64,000 bases of DNA from Nanobdellota archaeon (lineage in GTDB: Archaea; Nanobdellota; Nanobdellia; Pacearchaeales; GW2011-AR1). The stretch lies in the NCBI GenBank assembly GCA_030688225.1, contig JAUYIO010000021.1, positions 1 through 64,000 on the forward strand, in the 5' to 3' direction. This document shows, in pieces, positions 1-8,550 of the stretch (positions are counted from its first letter, which is position 1; each line of letters opens with the position of its first letter). The notes beneath the pieces were generated by a model that did no database searches, had not been told where the DNA came from, and saw only the letters and a list, made by a program, of their open reading frames with translations. Made by a program: the position numbers and the translations under genes.

Positions 1-14
1 GACTATAAATTAGA

Positions 15-125
15 ATGAAAGAAAAAATTACAAAAGAGAATCTGGATATTGAACTTTTGAATACTATTGAAAGAAGTTTAGAAGACATTAAAAACGGAAG
101 AATAAAAGAGTGGGAAGAGATTTAA
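15..125 (+). CDS. Short ORF, antitoxin-like tail
   Basis: A 36-residue frame starts at ATG 15; an in-frame stop at 6-8 rules out extension upstream. The segment ERSLEDIKNGRIKEW resembles the C-terminal helix of short RelB/YefM-type antitoxins in archaea. No toxin gene follows, so it may be a remnant or chance. Unknown function. Confidence 0.3.
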   Translation: MKEKITKENLDIELLNTIERSLEDIKNGRIKEWEEI

Positions 126-158
126 TATTATCTATCTAAAAAAATTTAACTCTTTTTT

Positions 159-726
159 TCATTTCCTCAATTTAATCTCTCCTTTTTTTGCATCTGCTTG
201 AAGTTCATCTCCTTCTTTGAATCCGGATTTTTTTATAATTTCTAAGACCGGAGACTCTCTTATTTTCTAAATGTTTTCTCCAATTTACTTGTGAATTTTT
301 TAACTCATTTGCTAATTTCCTTATCCATTCATTCTTTCTGTTTTCTGTTTCTGAATCAACAATTAAAGAAAGTATTGGATGTTCAATTTTTTCAATTAAG
401 GTACATGGATTTGGTATTACAAAATTACCCGAATGAAGATGCCTATAACCATGGGCCTCATCAACACCCATAACTCTTTTATTCTTTTTATCCATTCTTT
501 TATCAATTACAACAGAATCATATAAAAAGAAAAATTTGTTTTTATCCCATTTAATTTTGAGAATCAGTTTACATTTTTCATTTTCAAAAACTATCTTCTC
601 TCCAGAGCATTTATTTTCTTTAATAGCTTTTCCTCTCAATTCTTCAAAATTTGCAGTTTGATTTTGTGGATTGTTAATAGCGGAAATTATAATTCCTTCC
701 CAATCAACCTTGTTTAAATTAATCAT
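159..726 (-). CDS. Unknown protein, AbrB-like tail, probable frameshift
   Basis: The open frame from ATG 726 stops at 205 after 173 residues, ending in an unnatural basic tail. One frame over, from about base 263 down to a stop at 159, the DNA reads ESPVLEIIKKSGFKEGDEL and then a short beta-rich end, which looks like the C-terminal half of an AbrB/SpoVT swapped-hairpin domain. The frames meet at an (AG)3 run (255-260); one more AG would join them. I therefore call one gene interrupted by a 2-base slip. The N-terminal 150 residues (with DEAHGYRHLH) are not recognised. It starts two bases after the restriction-modification gene's stop, so the two are probably co-transcribed. Confidence 0.55.
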
Positions 727-728
727 TT

Positions 729-3536
729 TTATTCCTCAATAACCTTCTTTTCCTCTTCTGTCATCCCATACAATTTATAGATTTCTTCATCAATTTCATA
801 ATCAACATTTTTAATGTCCTGCTCTGATTTTTCTTCTTTGTGAAATCGCATAATTCGTTCAACAAGTTCTTTTATTTTTTTGGCTTGGGCTTCGGAAGGG
901 ATTTTTATTGGAAGATGCTTTAGAAAATCTGCAAAATATTCTATACTATTTCCTTTTTTCTTTCCTGTTTTTTTAACAAAATAACTCATTAATTTAGAAT
1001 TAAGGATTGCTAGTAATATTTTCATATCAATATCTTTTTTAGGAGAGATTATTGTAGTATCCGTCATACCATAAATTTTATTTGTATCCATGGAAAAATT
1101 GTTTTCTTCAGAACGATAAGGACTATAAATCTTTTCTTCAGCTGTATCAAAAATTTCCTTACTTCTTAATGTGCTTATTCTAAACCAAGCACATTTATTT
1201 TTCTTAAATTCCCATCTATTTTTTAATTCATTAGTAAACTTTTTTAGATATTTTTCTGTTTTTGGAAATTTGCTAATATCTGTTTCATCTGTTGTATAAA
1301 CTAAAAATTTTTTTGGATTTAATGGTTGATATCTCCTTATCTCACTATTTTTTATAACCTTTTTGAGGATATCTTTTTCTAATGAATTTTTATTTAAAGT
1401 TTCTTCGTCAATAATAAATGCTTTGTTTAATCCTGTGTCCATCCCCTTGCTAACAAAACAAAATTTTTCAAGTTCTTCAGAATTATTCTTTATTTTTTGC
1501 AGAATATCTAAATTTTCTTCAAAAACCCATTCCCTTTTATCAAGTATTTCTTTTGATTCTATTTCATTAAATTCTTTTGAGATTAATTTAGAATTAATCT
1601 CGCTATCTAATTTCTCATCAATAACTTTAAATTTAATCTTATAATCTTTTTCTTTTTCTTTTTCTAAAATACAAATAAGGGTGTGTATATTCGCGTCCTC
1701 AAATATATAAGAATTTTTAAAATCTATAATTTGTTTTATTCTTGTATGTTCTGCTATAAATTTTCTTAATTTATCTGCCCATTTATTTTCTAACCAATAT
1801 CTTGAGGTAATAAATCCTAAAACACCTTTTTCTTTTAAGATATTAATTCCATGAATGTAAAAGTAATATAATATATCTGACTGCCCCCTATAATGTTCTT
1901 TCCATCTTTCAGAAGTTTCAAAATATTTTTGTATTTTAGTTCCTGCCGATTGCATTGTAAAATAAGGAGGATTTCCCACCACAACATCAAAACCGCCGTC
2001 TCTGAAAACATTTGGAAATTGGGCGTGCCAGTTAAATGCTTTATCAAAACTAGAATCAGAAATTAAACTATTTCCATTCTTAATATTATCTCTCATAGTA
2101 GGCAAAATTCTTTTTCTTGTTTCTCTTGTTTCTTCTTCCAATATCTTTAATAAAAGATTAAGTTGTGCTAATTCAACAGCTTTTTCATCTAAATCAACTC
2201 CATAAATACAATTGGTTAATATTGTTGCTTTTTCACCCAAACTCAATTTTCCTTTCCACTCTCTAAAAGTGTTTTGATATTTATCTGATTTCTCTCCTTT
2301 CTTTAATCTCTCTTCAATTATACTTATTAATTCCTGAAATGCTTTAATCAAGAATGAGCCAGAACCACAAGCAGGGTCTATAACTTTAATATCTAAGATT
2401 TCATCAATAGATTTATCTTTAGTATATTCTCCTATTGTATTTTTTACAATATAATCCACAATATAAGAAGGGGTATAATATATTCCCATCTTTTTTCTTT
2501 TTCTGCTCAATAAATCTAATTTAACTCTTTTTTCCGTTCCTCTTAAAACAATTCCTAAATATTGCTCGTAAATACTTCCTAATAAATCAACAGGAATCTC
2601 ATCAAACATATATCTCTCTTGATGGTCTTGAGTTCCATAGTATAATCCTCTGATAACCTTAACAAGAACCTTATTATCAAAAAATCCTTCTTTTTCTAAT
2701 AACCCTTCTTCAAATAATTTAGAATTATATGTTTTATCAAATCTTTGAAATTGTGTTTTTAAGACTGCCCAAAGATTCATATCTGTAAAACCTTTTTCAA
2801 CTTCTTTAATAATCGTCAAGAGAAAATCTTTAGCTTCCAATCCCCTATCTTCAACAGAACGCATAAAAATCAATCTATCAATTAAAATCTGGACAATCTC
2901 ATCAATTTGTGAATCTTCTAAATAATTTCTCTTACTTTTCAAATCTTTAGATAGCCATTCCCTATATTGAAGTAAATCCGCTAAAATAGATTCATCAATC
3001 GGCTTTATTAATTTTTTATCTACATTATCAAGAAGCTTATTTATTTCTCCTTGCTCAAAACTTTCTCTTGATAGTAGCCATAATCTATCAAAATCTTTAA
3101 CAAAATCTTCACAATTAAATCTCAAATAATCTGTTTTATCCTTTAATAGATTTTTATCTATGTTTTTTATATTAGATAGTGCGTGATAAACACGAATATC
3201 CTTAAAGTTAGTTAATACAGAGAACTTTATCCCTCTATGATGTGCATAAGAAACTGCTTGTCTTCCTTGTTCTTCTAATAAATGAATATTTGTTTTTTTA
3301 GCTTCTATTACTAACTTATCCTGATTCCCTATTCTAACAATGTAATCTGCTCTCCCTTTCAAAATTCTTGTTTCTTTAGAAATGTCTTCTCTTTTCCAAC
3401 CAAGAGCTTTAAAGAGAGGTTCAATAAAGTGAAATTTTATGTCCTCTTCTGACATAGAATCAAGTTCTTTTTTATCATATGATTGAAACGTTTTCACTAA
3501 ATCATCTACTTCTGATTTTGCACGTTCCTTATTCAT
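729..3536 (-). CDS. Type IIG restriction-modification enzyme (Eco57I-like)
   Basis: Single-chain enzyme of 935 residues combining DNA cleavage and adenine methylation. The N-terminus has a PD-(D/E)XK nuclease pattern (GRAD at 61-64, EAK at 78-80) of the kind found in HsdR-N/type IIG proteins. The methyltransferase core has the SAM-binding motif DPACGSGSF (387-395) and the catalytic NPPYF (522-526), preceded by YYTP. Residues about 650-900 should form the target-recognition region. Length and order fit the Eco57I family. No separate specificity or restriction gene is nearby, consistent with a self-contained system. The gene downstream on the same strand is of unknown role. Such systems are often transferred between lineages. 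Target sequence cannot be read from the protein. Confidence 0.88.
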   Translation of the reverse strand: MNKERAKSEVDDLVKTFQSYDKKELDSMSEEDIKFHFIEPLFKALGWKREDISKETRILKGRADYIVRIGNQDKLVIEAKKTNIHLLEEQGRQAVSYAHHRGIKFSVLTNFKDIRVYHALSNIKNIDKNLLKDKTDYLRFNCEDFVKDFDRLWLLSRESFEQGEINKLLDNVDKKLIKPIDESILADLLQYREWLSKDLKSKRNYLEDSQIDEIVQILIDRLIFMRSVEDRGLEAKDFLLTIIKEVEKGFTDMNLWAVLKTQFQRFDKTYNSKLFEEGLLEKEGFFDNKVLVKVIRGLYYGTQDHQERYMFDEIPVDLLGSIYEQYLGIVLRGTEKRVKLDLLSRKRKKMGIYYTPSYIVDYIVKNTIGEYTKDKSIDEILDIKVIDPACGSGSFLIKAFQELISIIEERLKKGEKSDKYQNTFREWKGKLSLGEKATILTNCIYGVDLDEKAVELAQLNLLLKILEEETRETRKRILPTMRDNIKNGNSLISDSSFDKAFNWHAQFPNVFRDGGFDVVVGNPPYFTMQSAGTKIQKYFETSERWKEHYRGQSDILYYFYIHGINILKEKGVLGFITSRYWLENKWADKLRKFIAEHTRIKQIIDFKNSYIFEDANIHTLICILEKEKEKDYKIKFKVIDEKLDSEINSKLISKEFNEIESKEILDKREWVFEENLDILQKIKNNSEELEKFCFVSKGMDTGLNKAFIIDEETLNKNSLEKDILKKVIKNSEIRRYQPLNPKKFLVYTTDETDISKFPKTEKYLKKFTNELKNRWEFKKNKCAWFRISTLRSKEIFDTAEEKIYSPYRSEENNFSMDTNKIYGMTDTTIISPKKDIDMKILLAILNSKLMSYFVKKTGKKKGNSIEYFADFLKHLPIKIPSEAQAKKIKELVERIMRFHKEEKSEQDIKNVDYEIDEEIYKLYGMTEEEKKVIEE

Positions 3537-3632
3537 AAAAACCTATGGAAACCTCATTTCAAAAACCTTCCTATTCCTAACAAAACCAAAACTACCCGAA
3601 AGACTTAAAAAATCTCTTTTCGGGGGTTTTAT

Positions 3633-4067
3633 ATGGCAATAAAATCAGGAGACAAAATAAAAGTAGATTACGAGGGAAGTCTTGACAACGGACAGGTTTT
3701 TGATAGTTCTAAACACGGAGACCATTCTCATCCTCTTGAATTTGAAGTTGGGGCGCGACAAGTGATTTCGGGTTTTGATAAGGCTGTTATTGGTATGAAA
3801 AAAGGAGAAGAAAAAGAATTTTCAATTCCTGCAAAAGAAGCTTACGGAGAAAGAAACAAAGATTTGGAAAAAGAAATTCCGAGAAGTTCTCTCCCTAAAG
3901 GACAAGAGCCACAGGTTGGAATGGGACTTATGTTGAATTCTCCCGACGGAAGACAAATTCCTGCAATGATTTCAAAAGTTGACGAACAAAACATTACAAT
4001 TGATTTGAATCATCCTCTTGCTGGAAAAAAACTTAATTTCAAAATAAAAGTTCTTGAAATTAATTAA
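3633..4067 (+). CDS. FKBP-type peptidyl-prolyl isomerase, SlyD-like
   Basis: Cytosolic prolyl isomerase/chaperone of 144 residues. The N-terminal FKBP half shows VDYEGSLDNGQVFDSS. An IF (insert-in-flap) chaperone domain sits at about residues 75-125, and the C-terminus returns to the FKBP fold with DLNHPLAGKKLNF, as in SlyD and archaeal short FKBPs. Two histidines (HGDHSHP, about 29-34) occur early, but the His-rich metal tail of bacterial SlyD is absent. It appears to be transcribed alone, with no SD and an AT-rich upstream region. A second, longer FKBP is encoded at 54885-55523. Confidence 0.92.
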   Translation: MAIKSGDKIKVDYEGSLDNGQVFDSSKHGDHSHPLEFEVGARQVISGFDKAVIGMKKGEEKEFSIPAKEAYGERNKDLEKEIPRSSLPKGQEPQVGMGLMLNSPDGRQIPAMISKVDEQNITIDLNHPLAGKKLNFKIKVLEIN

Positions 4068-4120
4068 TTCTAATATTTTTCCTAAGAAAATACTATAAAG
4101 GAAAATTCGTTGATTAAAAT

Positions 4121-4327
4121 ATGAATATCAAACCAACATTCTGGAAAAGTTTGGTTTCTTTGATTATTGGGTTTGGGTTTTTGCAATTTTTAAACTGGAT
4201 TTTCAGCAGTCCTGACATGAGAGATATTGCTCCTCCAATTAAAATCTTTTTTTATTTCCTTGTTCCAGCTACTTTTGTATATGTAATCTGGAGTTTAAGG
4301 CAGAAAAAGAAATCTAACCATAGTTAA
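4121..4327 (+). CDS. Small two-TM membrane protein, unknown
   Basis: 68 residues with two hydrophobic stretches (about 11-28 and 43-60) and a basic C-terminal tail (RQKKKSN), so the tail is probably cytoplasmic. Not recognised. It sits alone between the FKBP and DoxX genes. Confidence 0.6.
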   Translation: MNIKPTFWKSLVSLIIGFGFLQFLNWIFSSPDMRDIAPPIKIFFYFLVPATFVYVIWSLRQKKKSNHS

Positions 4328-4379
4328 GTTTTTAAAAGATTTTTGACATCAATCTTAATATTCTTGAAAGGAGGTTAAA

Positions 4380-4769
4380 ATGAAAAAAGAAAATTGTTCA
4401 ATATGGGCATATACAGCTGTGAGAGTACTTATAGGTTTAATGTTCGTGATAGCAGGATATAACAAATTAATGAATCCTTCAGGGGTGGAAGCAATGCTTT
4501 CAGGCATGAGTTTTTTTGCATGGGCTCCTGGATTCTGGGCATGGGTTCTGCTTTTATCTGAATTAATATTTGGACTTGCTCTTGTCGTCGGATATAAAGT
4601 CAAATATTCTGCATGGCCTTTGGTCGTTATAATGGTTGTAGCATGGATAAGAATTATCTCAAGTGGAAATGTCTTGTCAAGCACAGCATTCCTCCATTTA
4701 ATAACTGCAGTTATTCTCGTGATGATTGCATACATGGGAACAGGAAAACTTGCGATAAGCAAAGATTAA
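4380..4769 (+). CDS. DoxX family membrane protein
   Basis: 129-residue protein with four predicted membrane segments. It begins with the DoxX pattern R(V/I)LIGLMFVIAGYNKL at about 14-29. DoxX proteins are small quinone- or redox-linked membrane proteins; the exact role here is unknown. A strong Shine-Dalgarno (AAAGGAGGTT, 4367-4376) precedes the ATG, unusual in this mostly leaderless genome and suggestive of strong expression. A T-rich terminator follows directly. A 135-residue frame on the opposite strand is a shadow: this frame has the family match and the SD. Confidence 0.85.
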   Translation: MKKENCSIWAYTAVRVLIGLMFVIAGYNKLMNPSGVEAMLSGMSFFAWAPGFWAWVLLLSELIFGLALVVGYKVKYSAWPLVVIMVVAWIRIISSGNVLSSTAFLHLITAVILVMIAYMGTGKLAISKD

Positions 4770-4801
4770 AAACCATTTTTATTTTTTATTTTTCAATTTT
4801 T
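4770..4801 (+). terminator. T-rich terminator after DoxX gene
   Basis: Runs of T broken by single A, directly after the DoxX stop and without a strong hairpin, as expected for archaeal terminators. Its first 24 bases are identical to those at 6834-6857 after the RRM gene. Confidence 0.65.
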
Positions 4802-4837
4802 AAATAATTTCTGAAAGGAAATTCCATAATAATTACA

Positions 4838-5866
4838 ATGTCTAGACTAGTTATAATCGGAGGAGGATTTGCAGGAGCAAAAATAGCGAAAAAACTTGAG
4901 AATAAATTTGAAACAATTTTGATTGACAAAAAAGATTTTTTTGAATTCACTCCAGGAATACTAAGAACTATAGTAAATCCAAAACTCTTAAGGAAAATAC
5001 AAAAAAAACATAAAAATTATCTCAGAGACACTATCTTCATAAAAGATTCTGTTTTCAAGATAAATAAAAGAAAAATATTTCTAAAAAATTCTGCTCCTAT
5101 TGATTTTGATTATCTTGTTATTGCTTCTGGTTCAAGGTATAATTCTCCAATTAAATCAGAGAATATATTAATTGCAGATAGAGGAAAAAATATCAAAGAA
5201 TATCATGAAAAATTGAGGAAATCAGAAAATATTATTGTCGTCGGGGGAGGAATTGTTGGAGTTGAAATGACTTCAGAGATATGTACAAAATATCCTGGCA
5301 AAAGAGTAACTTTAATTCACAACAAAAGAGAATTGCTTGAAAGGAATCACCATAAATCAAGAGAAATCGCTTATAATTTTTTAAGAAAAAGAGGTGTTAG
5401 AGTTATCATCAGAGAAAAAGTTTTAAAATACGACGGGAAAATTGTTGAAACAGACAGGAAAAATAAATTTCTCGCAGACATGGTTATCTCATGTACAGGA
5501 ATAATTCCCAATTCAAAATTTGTAGATGAAGAATCAATGGATGAAGATGGATTTATACTTGTAAATGAATTTTTACAAATGAAAAGAAACAAAAATATTT
5601 TTGTGTGTGGAGATGCAGCTTCTCTTGAAGAAGAAAAAACAGCACAAGGTGCTGAAAAACAAGCTGATTTAGTTATAAATAATATTTTGGCTTTGGAGAA
5701 AAATAAATTTCTTAAAAAATATATTTCTAAAAGACGTCCGATGGTTATAAGCCTTGGAAAATTTAACGGAATTTTTGAGAATGAAAATTTTGTCATTAAT
5801 GGATTTATTCCTGCCTTTATGAAATGGTTCGTGCAAAAAAGAACTATGTTTAGATATATAAAATAA
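4838..5866 (+). CDS. FAD/NAD(P)-dependent oxidoreductase, NDH-2-like
   Basis: 342 residues with two Rossmann folds. The FAD-binding GGGFAGAKIA follows the first strand (about 7-16), the NAD(P)-binding GGGIVGVEM lies near 135, and the second FAD motif VCGDAAS lies near 256. This is the layout of pyridine nucleotide-disulfide oxidoreductases of the type II NADH dehydrogenase/sulfide-quinone reductase branch. No redox-active CxxxxC is seen after the first motif, so a disulfide reductase is unlikely. The protein is shorter than typical NDH-2 (about 400) and ends in a short amphipathic tail that could touch the membrane. Electron acceptor unknown; a quinone is inferred from family only. Confidence 0.8.
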   Translation: MSRLVIIGGGFAGAKIAKKLENKFETILIDKKDFFEFTPGILRTIVNPKLLRKIQKKHKNYLRDTIFIKDSVFKINKRKIFLKNSAPIDFDYLVIASGSRYNSPIKSENILIADRGKNIKEYHEKLRKSENIIVVGGGIVGVEMTSEICTKYPGKRVTLIHNKRELLERNHHKSREIAYNFLRKRGVRVIIREKVLKYDGKIVETDRKNKFLADMVISCTGIIPNSKFVDEESMDEDGFILVNEFLQMKRNKNIFVCGDAASLEEEKTAQGAEKQADLVINNILALEKNKFLKKYISKRRPMVISLGKFNGIFENENFVINGFIPAFMKWFVQKRTMFRYIK

Positions 5867-5896
5867 ATTTTTAAAGTCTGTTTTCTTAAAACATTC

Positions 5897-6091
5897 ATGT
5901 TTAAGAGATGGAAAAAAGAAAAGAGATACAATTCCTGCAGTAATTGTGGTGGAGGATTTTATTTTTTAGGATTTATAGGGGCTGCTATTTATTATCTGCA
6001 AACTTCTACAGGATTCTGGAATGGAGTTGTTGGAATTTTGAAAGCTTTGGTTTGGCCTGCCTTTGTGATTTACAAATTGCTTGGGATGTGA
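5897..6091 (+). CDS. Small membrane protein with CxxC
   Basis: 64 residues: a basic start, CSNC at 14-17 followed by three glycines, then two hydrophobic stretches (about 21-36 and 43-62). A TATA-like box lies upstream and there is no SD. Function unknown. Confidence 0.6.
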   Translation: MFKRWKKEKRYNSCSNCGGGFYFLGFIGAAIYYLQTSTGFWNGVVGILKALVWPAFVIYKLLGM

Positions 6092-6148
6092 TGGAATTAG
6101 TTCTGAAGTATATAAAACCTTAAATAAGATAAGATTATAGAAAAAAAT

Positions 6149-6391
6149 ATGGATAGAATAGAAGCAGAAAAGATGATGTATCAAGAGGTAATGTCTAGAT
6201 TGTATTGCAAGGAAAGAGCTAATTATCTAAGAGATACAATAGAACATTTTTGCGAGTGTATTCCTTCTGGATTCTTAAATGAAAATAATGTAAGAATATA
6301 CGCTGAACATTTATCAAATGCATTTATTATGGGAGAAAGATTTGAGAGTATTAGAAAATCTCATTTATTAGAATCTTCAGTAGAACATTAA
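6149..6391 (+). CDS. Unknown 80-residue protein
   Basis: Soluble, charged and mostly helical by eye; contains two nearby cysteines (FCEC). A TATA-like stretch about 30-40 bases upstream supports a leaderless start. No family recognised. Confidence 0.5.
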   Translation: MDRIEAEKMMYQEVMSRLYCKERANYLRDTIEHFCECIPSGFLNENNVRIYAEHLSNAFIMGERFESIRKSHLLESSVEH

Positions 6392-6506
6392 TTCTCTCCC
6401 ACAATCCTTAAATACCCTAATTTTCTCATAATTCAGACTGTTAGATAGTGAGATTTTTCGAGCTAATTCTGAGAGTTATATATAGATGTAAGGAGAAGAA
6501 AAGAAC

Positions 6507-6824
6507 ATGAAAATTTACGTGGGGAATTTACCCTTTAGTGTTGACGATGATAAGTTGAAAGAACTTTTTTCATCTTTCGGAGATGTAGAAGAAGCTTCAA
6601 TTATCAAAGACAAGTTTTCAGGCAGGTCAAAAGGATTTGGATTTGTGACTATCAACGATGACGAAGCTGCTAAAAAAGCAATTTCTGAAATGAACGAGAA
6701 AGACGTTGAAGGAAGAAACATAAAAGTGACTGAAGCAAAGCCAATGGACCCTGACAGACCAAGACCTAACAGAGGTTTTGGAGACAGGCCTAGAAGAAAT
6801 TTTAATCAAGGAAGAAGATATTAA
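6507..6824 (+). CDS. RRM RNA-binding protein
   Basis: 105 residues. One RNA recognition motif fills residues 1-78: RNP2 is IYVGNLPF (3-10) and RNP1 is KGFGFVTI (about 41-48), with the aromatic residues that stack on RNA bases present. The tail is rich in Arg, Gly, Pro and Asn, as in glycine-rich RNA-binding and cold-shock RRM proteins of cyanobacteria and eukaryotes. It probably acts as an RNA chaperone in the cytoplasm; that is inference. An SD-like AAGGAG lies upstream after a leader of roughly 70 bases if the TTAAATA at about 6409 is the promoter. RRM proteins are uncommon in Archaea, so transfer is possible. Confidence 0.9.
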   Translation: MKIYVGNLPFSVDDDKLKELFSSFGDVEEASIIKDKFSGRSKGFGFVTINDDEAAKKAISEMNEKDVEGRNIKVTEAKPMDPDRPRPNRGFGDRPRRNFNQGRRY

Positions 6825-6833
6825 TTATTTTCT

Positions 6834-6870
6834 AAACCATTTTTATTTTTTATTTTTTATTTAATTTTTT
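6834..6870 (+). terminator. T-rich terminator after RRM gene
   Basis: Long T runs separated by single A residues directly after the RRM stop codon. The first 24 bases match the sequence after the DoxX gene exactly. Confidence 0.65.
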
Positions 6871-6908
6871 ACATAAATCTTTATAAAGAACATTTTTATT
6901 TTCTGTAA

Positions 6909-7136
6909 ATGAATGAGAGGTTTACTGAAAATATTTATTGCCATGTTCTAAGAGAAAGTGCAGAATTTTCATTTGAATTTCATGATGAAGGAATTACATG
7001 GAAAAAAATAGATTGTCCTCTAGCAAGACAATATCACTGCGGTAACACAGATAAAATGTGTTTGGTAATAAAAGACTTCCAAGAATATATCAGACATGTT
7101 GATTCGTCTGTTTCAAGAGTTAGAAATCTTAAATAA
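6909..7136 (+). CDS. Unknown 75-residue protein, Cys/His-containing
   Basis: Soluble protein with scattered Cys and His ([18 protein letters not shown]) that could bind a metal. TTTATAAA lies about 25-30 bases before the ATG, supporting a leaderless start. No family recognised. It overlaps the end of the convergent cyclophilin gene by a few bases. Confidence 0.5.
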   Translation: MNERFTENIYCHVLRESAEFSFEFHDEGITWKKIDCPLARQYHCGNTDKMCLVIKDFQEYIRHVDSSVSRVRNLK

Positions 7137-7698
7137 ATTCTATTTTCTTTATTACTACATTCTTGAGAGGTTTATCTTCATAATCTGTCTGCAACTTTGA
7201 AATTTCATCTGCAACATTCATGCCATCTATTACTTTCCCAAAAACTGCATATCCTTCATCTCTGTATCCGTAATCAAGAAAAAAGTTGTTTGCAACGTTT
7301 ATGAAAAATTGTGCTGTTGCAGAGTTAGGGTTGCTTGTTCTAGCCATGGCAATTGTTCCACGATTGTTTGATAATCCGTTATTTGATTCAAGTTTTATTG
7401 GTTCGTGAGTTGGTTTTTCAATTCCTTCCAAATTATAACCTCCTCCCTGAATCATGAACCCATCAATAACTCTTTGAAAAATTGTTTCATCATAAAACCC
7501 TTCTTTGACATAAGTCTTGAAATTTTCAACTGTGAGAGGAGCTTTGTTTGGGTAAAGTTCTACAATAATGTCTCCGTAATTTGTTTGGATTTTTACTTTA
7601 TTGCTGTCTTGAACCACATTCCCTGTCATTTTAGTCACTCCAAAAATTCCTATTATTAAAATTAAAAGTGTTATAAGTATTATGTAACTCTTTTGCAT
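7129..7698 (-). CDS. Membrane-anchored cyclophilin-type prolyl isomerase
   Basis: 189 residues. A hydrophobic segment at 5-24 is a signal anchor or signal peptide, so the enzyme is probably outside the membrane. The cyclophilin domain follows from about 35: [14 protein letters not shown], then [13 protein letters not shown] (catalytic Arg/Phe region), [18 protein letters not shown], and [11 protein letters not shown]. This is the compact bacterial/archaeal PpiA-like form. It would help fold exported proteins, of which this window encodes many. No operon partner is evident. Confidence 0.9.
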   Translation of the reverse strand: MQKSYIILITLLILIIGIFGVTKMTGNVVQDSNKVKIQTNYGDIIVELYPNKAPLTVENFKTYVKEGFYDETIFQRVIDGFMIQGGGYNLEGIEKPTHEPIKLESNNGLSNNRGTIAMARTSNPNSATAQFFINVANNFFLDYGYRDEGYAVFGKVIDGMNVADEISKLQTDYEDKPLKNVVIKKIEFI

Positions 7699-7722
7699 TT
7701 TTTAAAAATGAATTTAAGGTTT

Positions 7723-7875
7723 TTAAGATTTGTGAATTCTTTTCTTCATCAATTCTTTTTGGTTTAAATAAACAAGAATAACTGCTCCTATTATGAAAAT
7801 CCAATCAACTAAAAAAGTTAAAGCGAGAAATCCCAAAGCAACAATTGAGAACAAAACAACTTTTTGATTTTTCAT
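7723..7875 (-). CDS. Small membrane protein, unknown
   Basis: 50 residues from ATG 7875, with hydrophobic stretches at about 7-22 and 24-38 and a basic tail. A longer in-frame reading from 7998 is rejected because it overlaps the membrane gene upstream; this ATG lies two bases after that gene's stop, a normal operon spacing. Confidence 0.5.
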   Translation of the reverse strand: MKNQKVVLFSIVALGFLALTFLVDWIFIIGAVILVYLNQKELMKKRIHKS

Positions 7876-7877
7876 AT

Positions 7878-8243
7878 TTAATAAATAATTCCTTTGTAAA
7901 TCATCCACAGGATTATAATTCCTGCGAGGACCAAAAGTCCTAGAACAATTATCATTGCCAGAACTAATTTTTTCTGATGCTTGTCTATCCTGTTCCAATT
8001 CTTTTTATTTTCTTCCCACTTACTATTCTCCACAAGCCCGATAACCATAAATGTCAGCCCAATTCCTGCAAAAAAATTGTTTCCCATTATTACTCCGACA
8101 AGGAACCAGATTACACCCATAATGAAGAGAGCATGATAATCCACTTTCTTATCTTTAGATTTCAAGTTCAAAACAATAGTTAGAATTCCCATAATGATGA
8201 CAATAATCGCGACTGCAAGTATCACCCAAACTTTTAAATCCAT
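7878..8243 (-). CDS. Four-TM membrane protein, unknown
   Basis: 121 residues with hydrophobic segments at about 5-27, 40-56, 58-72 and 92-115 and a charged Lys/Asn-rich loop between the last two. No family recognised. Two bases separate it from the small membrane gene downstream, so both probably share a transcript. Confidence 0.55.
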   Translation of the reverse strand: MDLKVWVILAVAIIVIIMGILTIVLNLKSKDKKVDYHALFIMGVIWFLVGVIMGNNFFAGIGLTFMVIGLVENSKWEENKKNWNRIDKHQKKLVLAMIIVLGLLVLAGIIILWMIYKGIIY

Positions 8244-8275
8244 AATCTATTGAGGAAAGATTAGTTTTTAAATTT

Positions 8276-8548
8276 TTATAATCCAAAATTATCAATAAAG
8301 TTCTCAATTACCTTGTATTCTTGAAGAAATTCATGCCCTTTTGTTGTTATTGAGAAAGTTTTCTTTCCTTCTTCATCTTCATTCATCTTGATAAATTCTT
8401 TTTTCAAAAGTTCATTCACATAATCCTTGAACATTTGTGGGGAGAGATTTGACGAATACAACAATCTTGTCGGCTTTATATTCCTGTTCTCTCTAACAGC
8501 TTTCAATATGTCCTTAATTACTTCCAGTCTTTCTCTTTTCTTAGCCAT
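8276..8548 (-). CDS. Winged-helix DNA-binding protein
   Basis: 90 residues forming a single winged-helix domain of the archaeal small regulator type: helix VIKDILKAV, a helix-turn-helix at about 25-55 (TRLLYSSNLSPQMFKDYVNELL), then a wing that includes KKTFSITTKGHEFL. The TTKG(H/R)EFL ending is typical of such one-domain regulators. It starts two bases after a membrane protein gene on the same strand, a pairing that suggests a regulator working with a membrane partner; ligand and targets are unknown. Confidence 0.75.
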   Translation of the reverse strand: MAKKRERLEVIKDILKAVRENRNIKPTRLLYSSNLSPQMFKDYVNELLKKEFIKMNEDEEGKKTFSITTKGHEFLQEYKVIENFIDNFGL

Positions 8549-8550
8549 TT

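Noticed and set aside
15..125. Complete toxin-antitoxin pair at the left edge
   Set aside because: Only a 36-residue antitoxin-like frame is present; no RelE- or PIN-type toxin lies next to it.
4355..4762. 135-residue frame opposite the DoxX gene
   Set aside because: The plus strand has a DoxX match and a strong SD; the minus frame has no family match and mirrors its codon pattern.
5371..5931. 186-residue frame on the minus strand
   Set aside because: Shadow of the NDH-2-like gene, which has clear FAD and NAD motifs.
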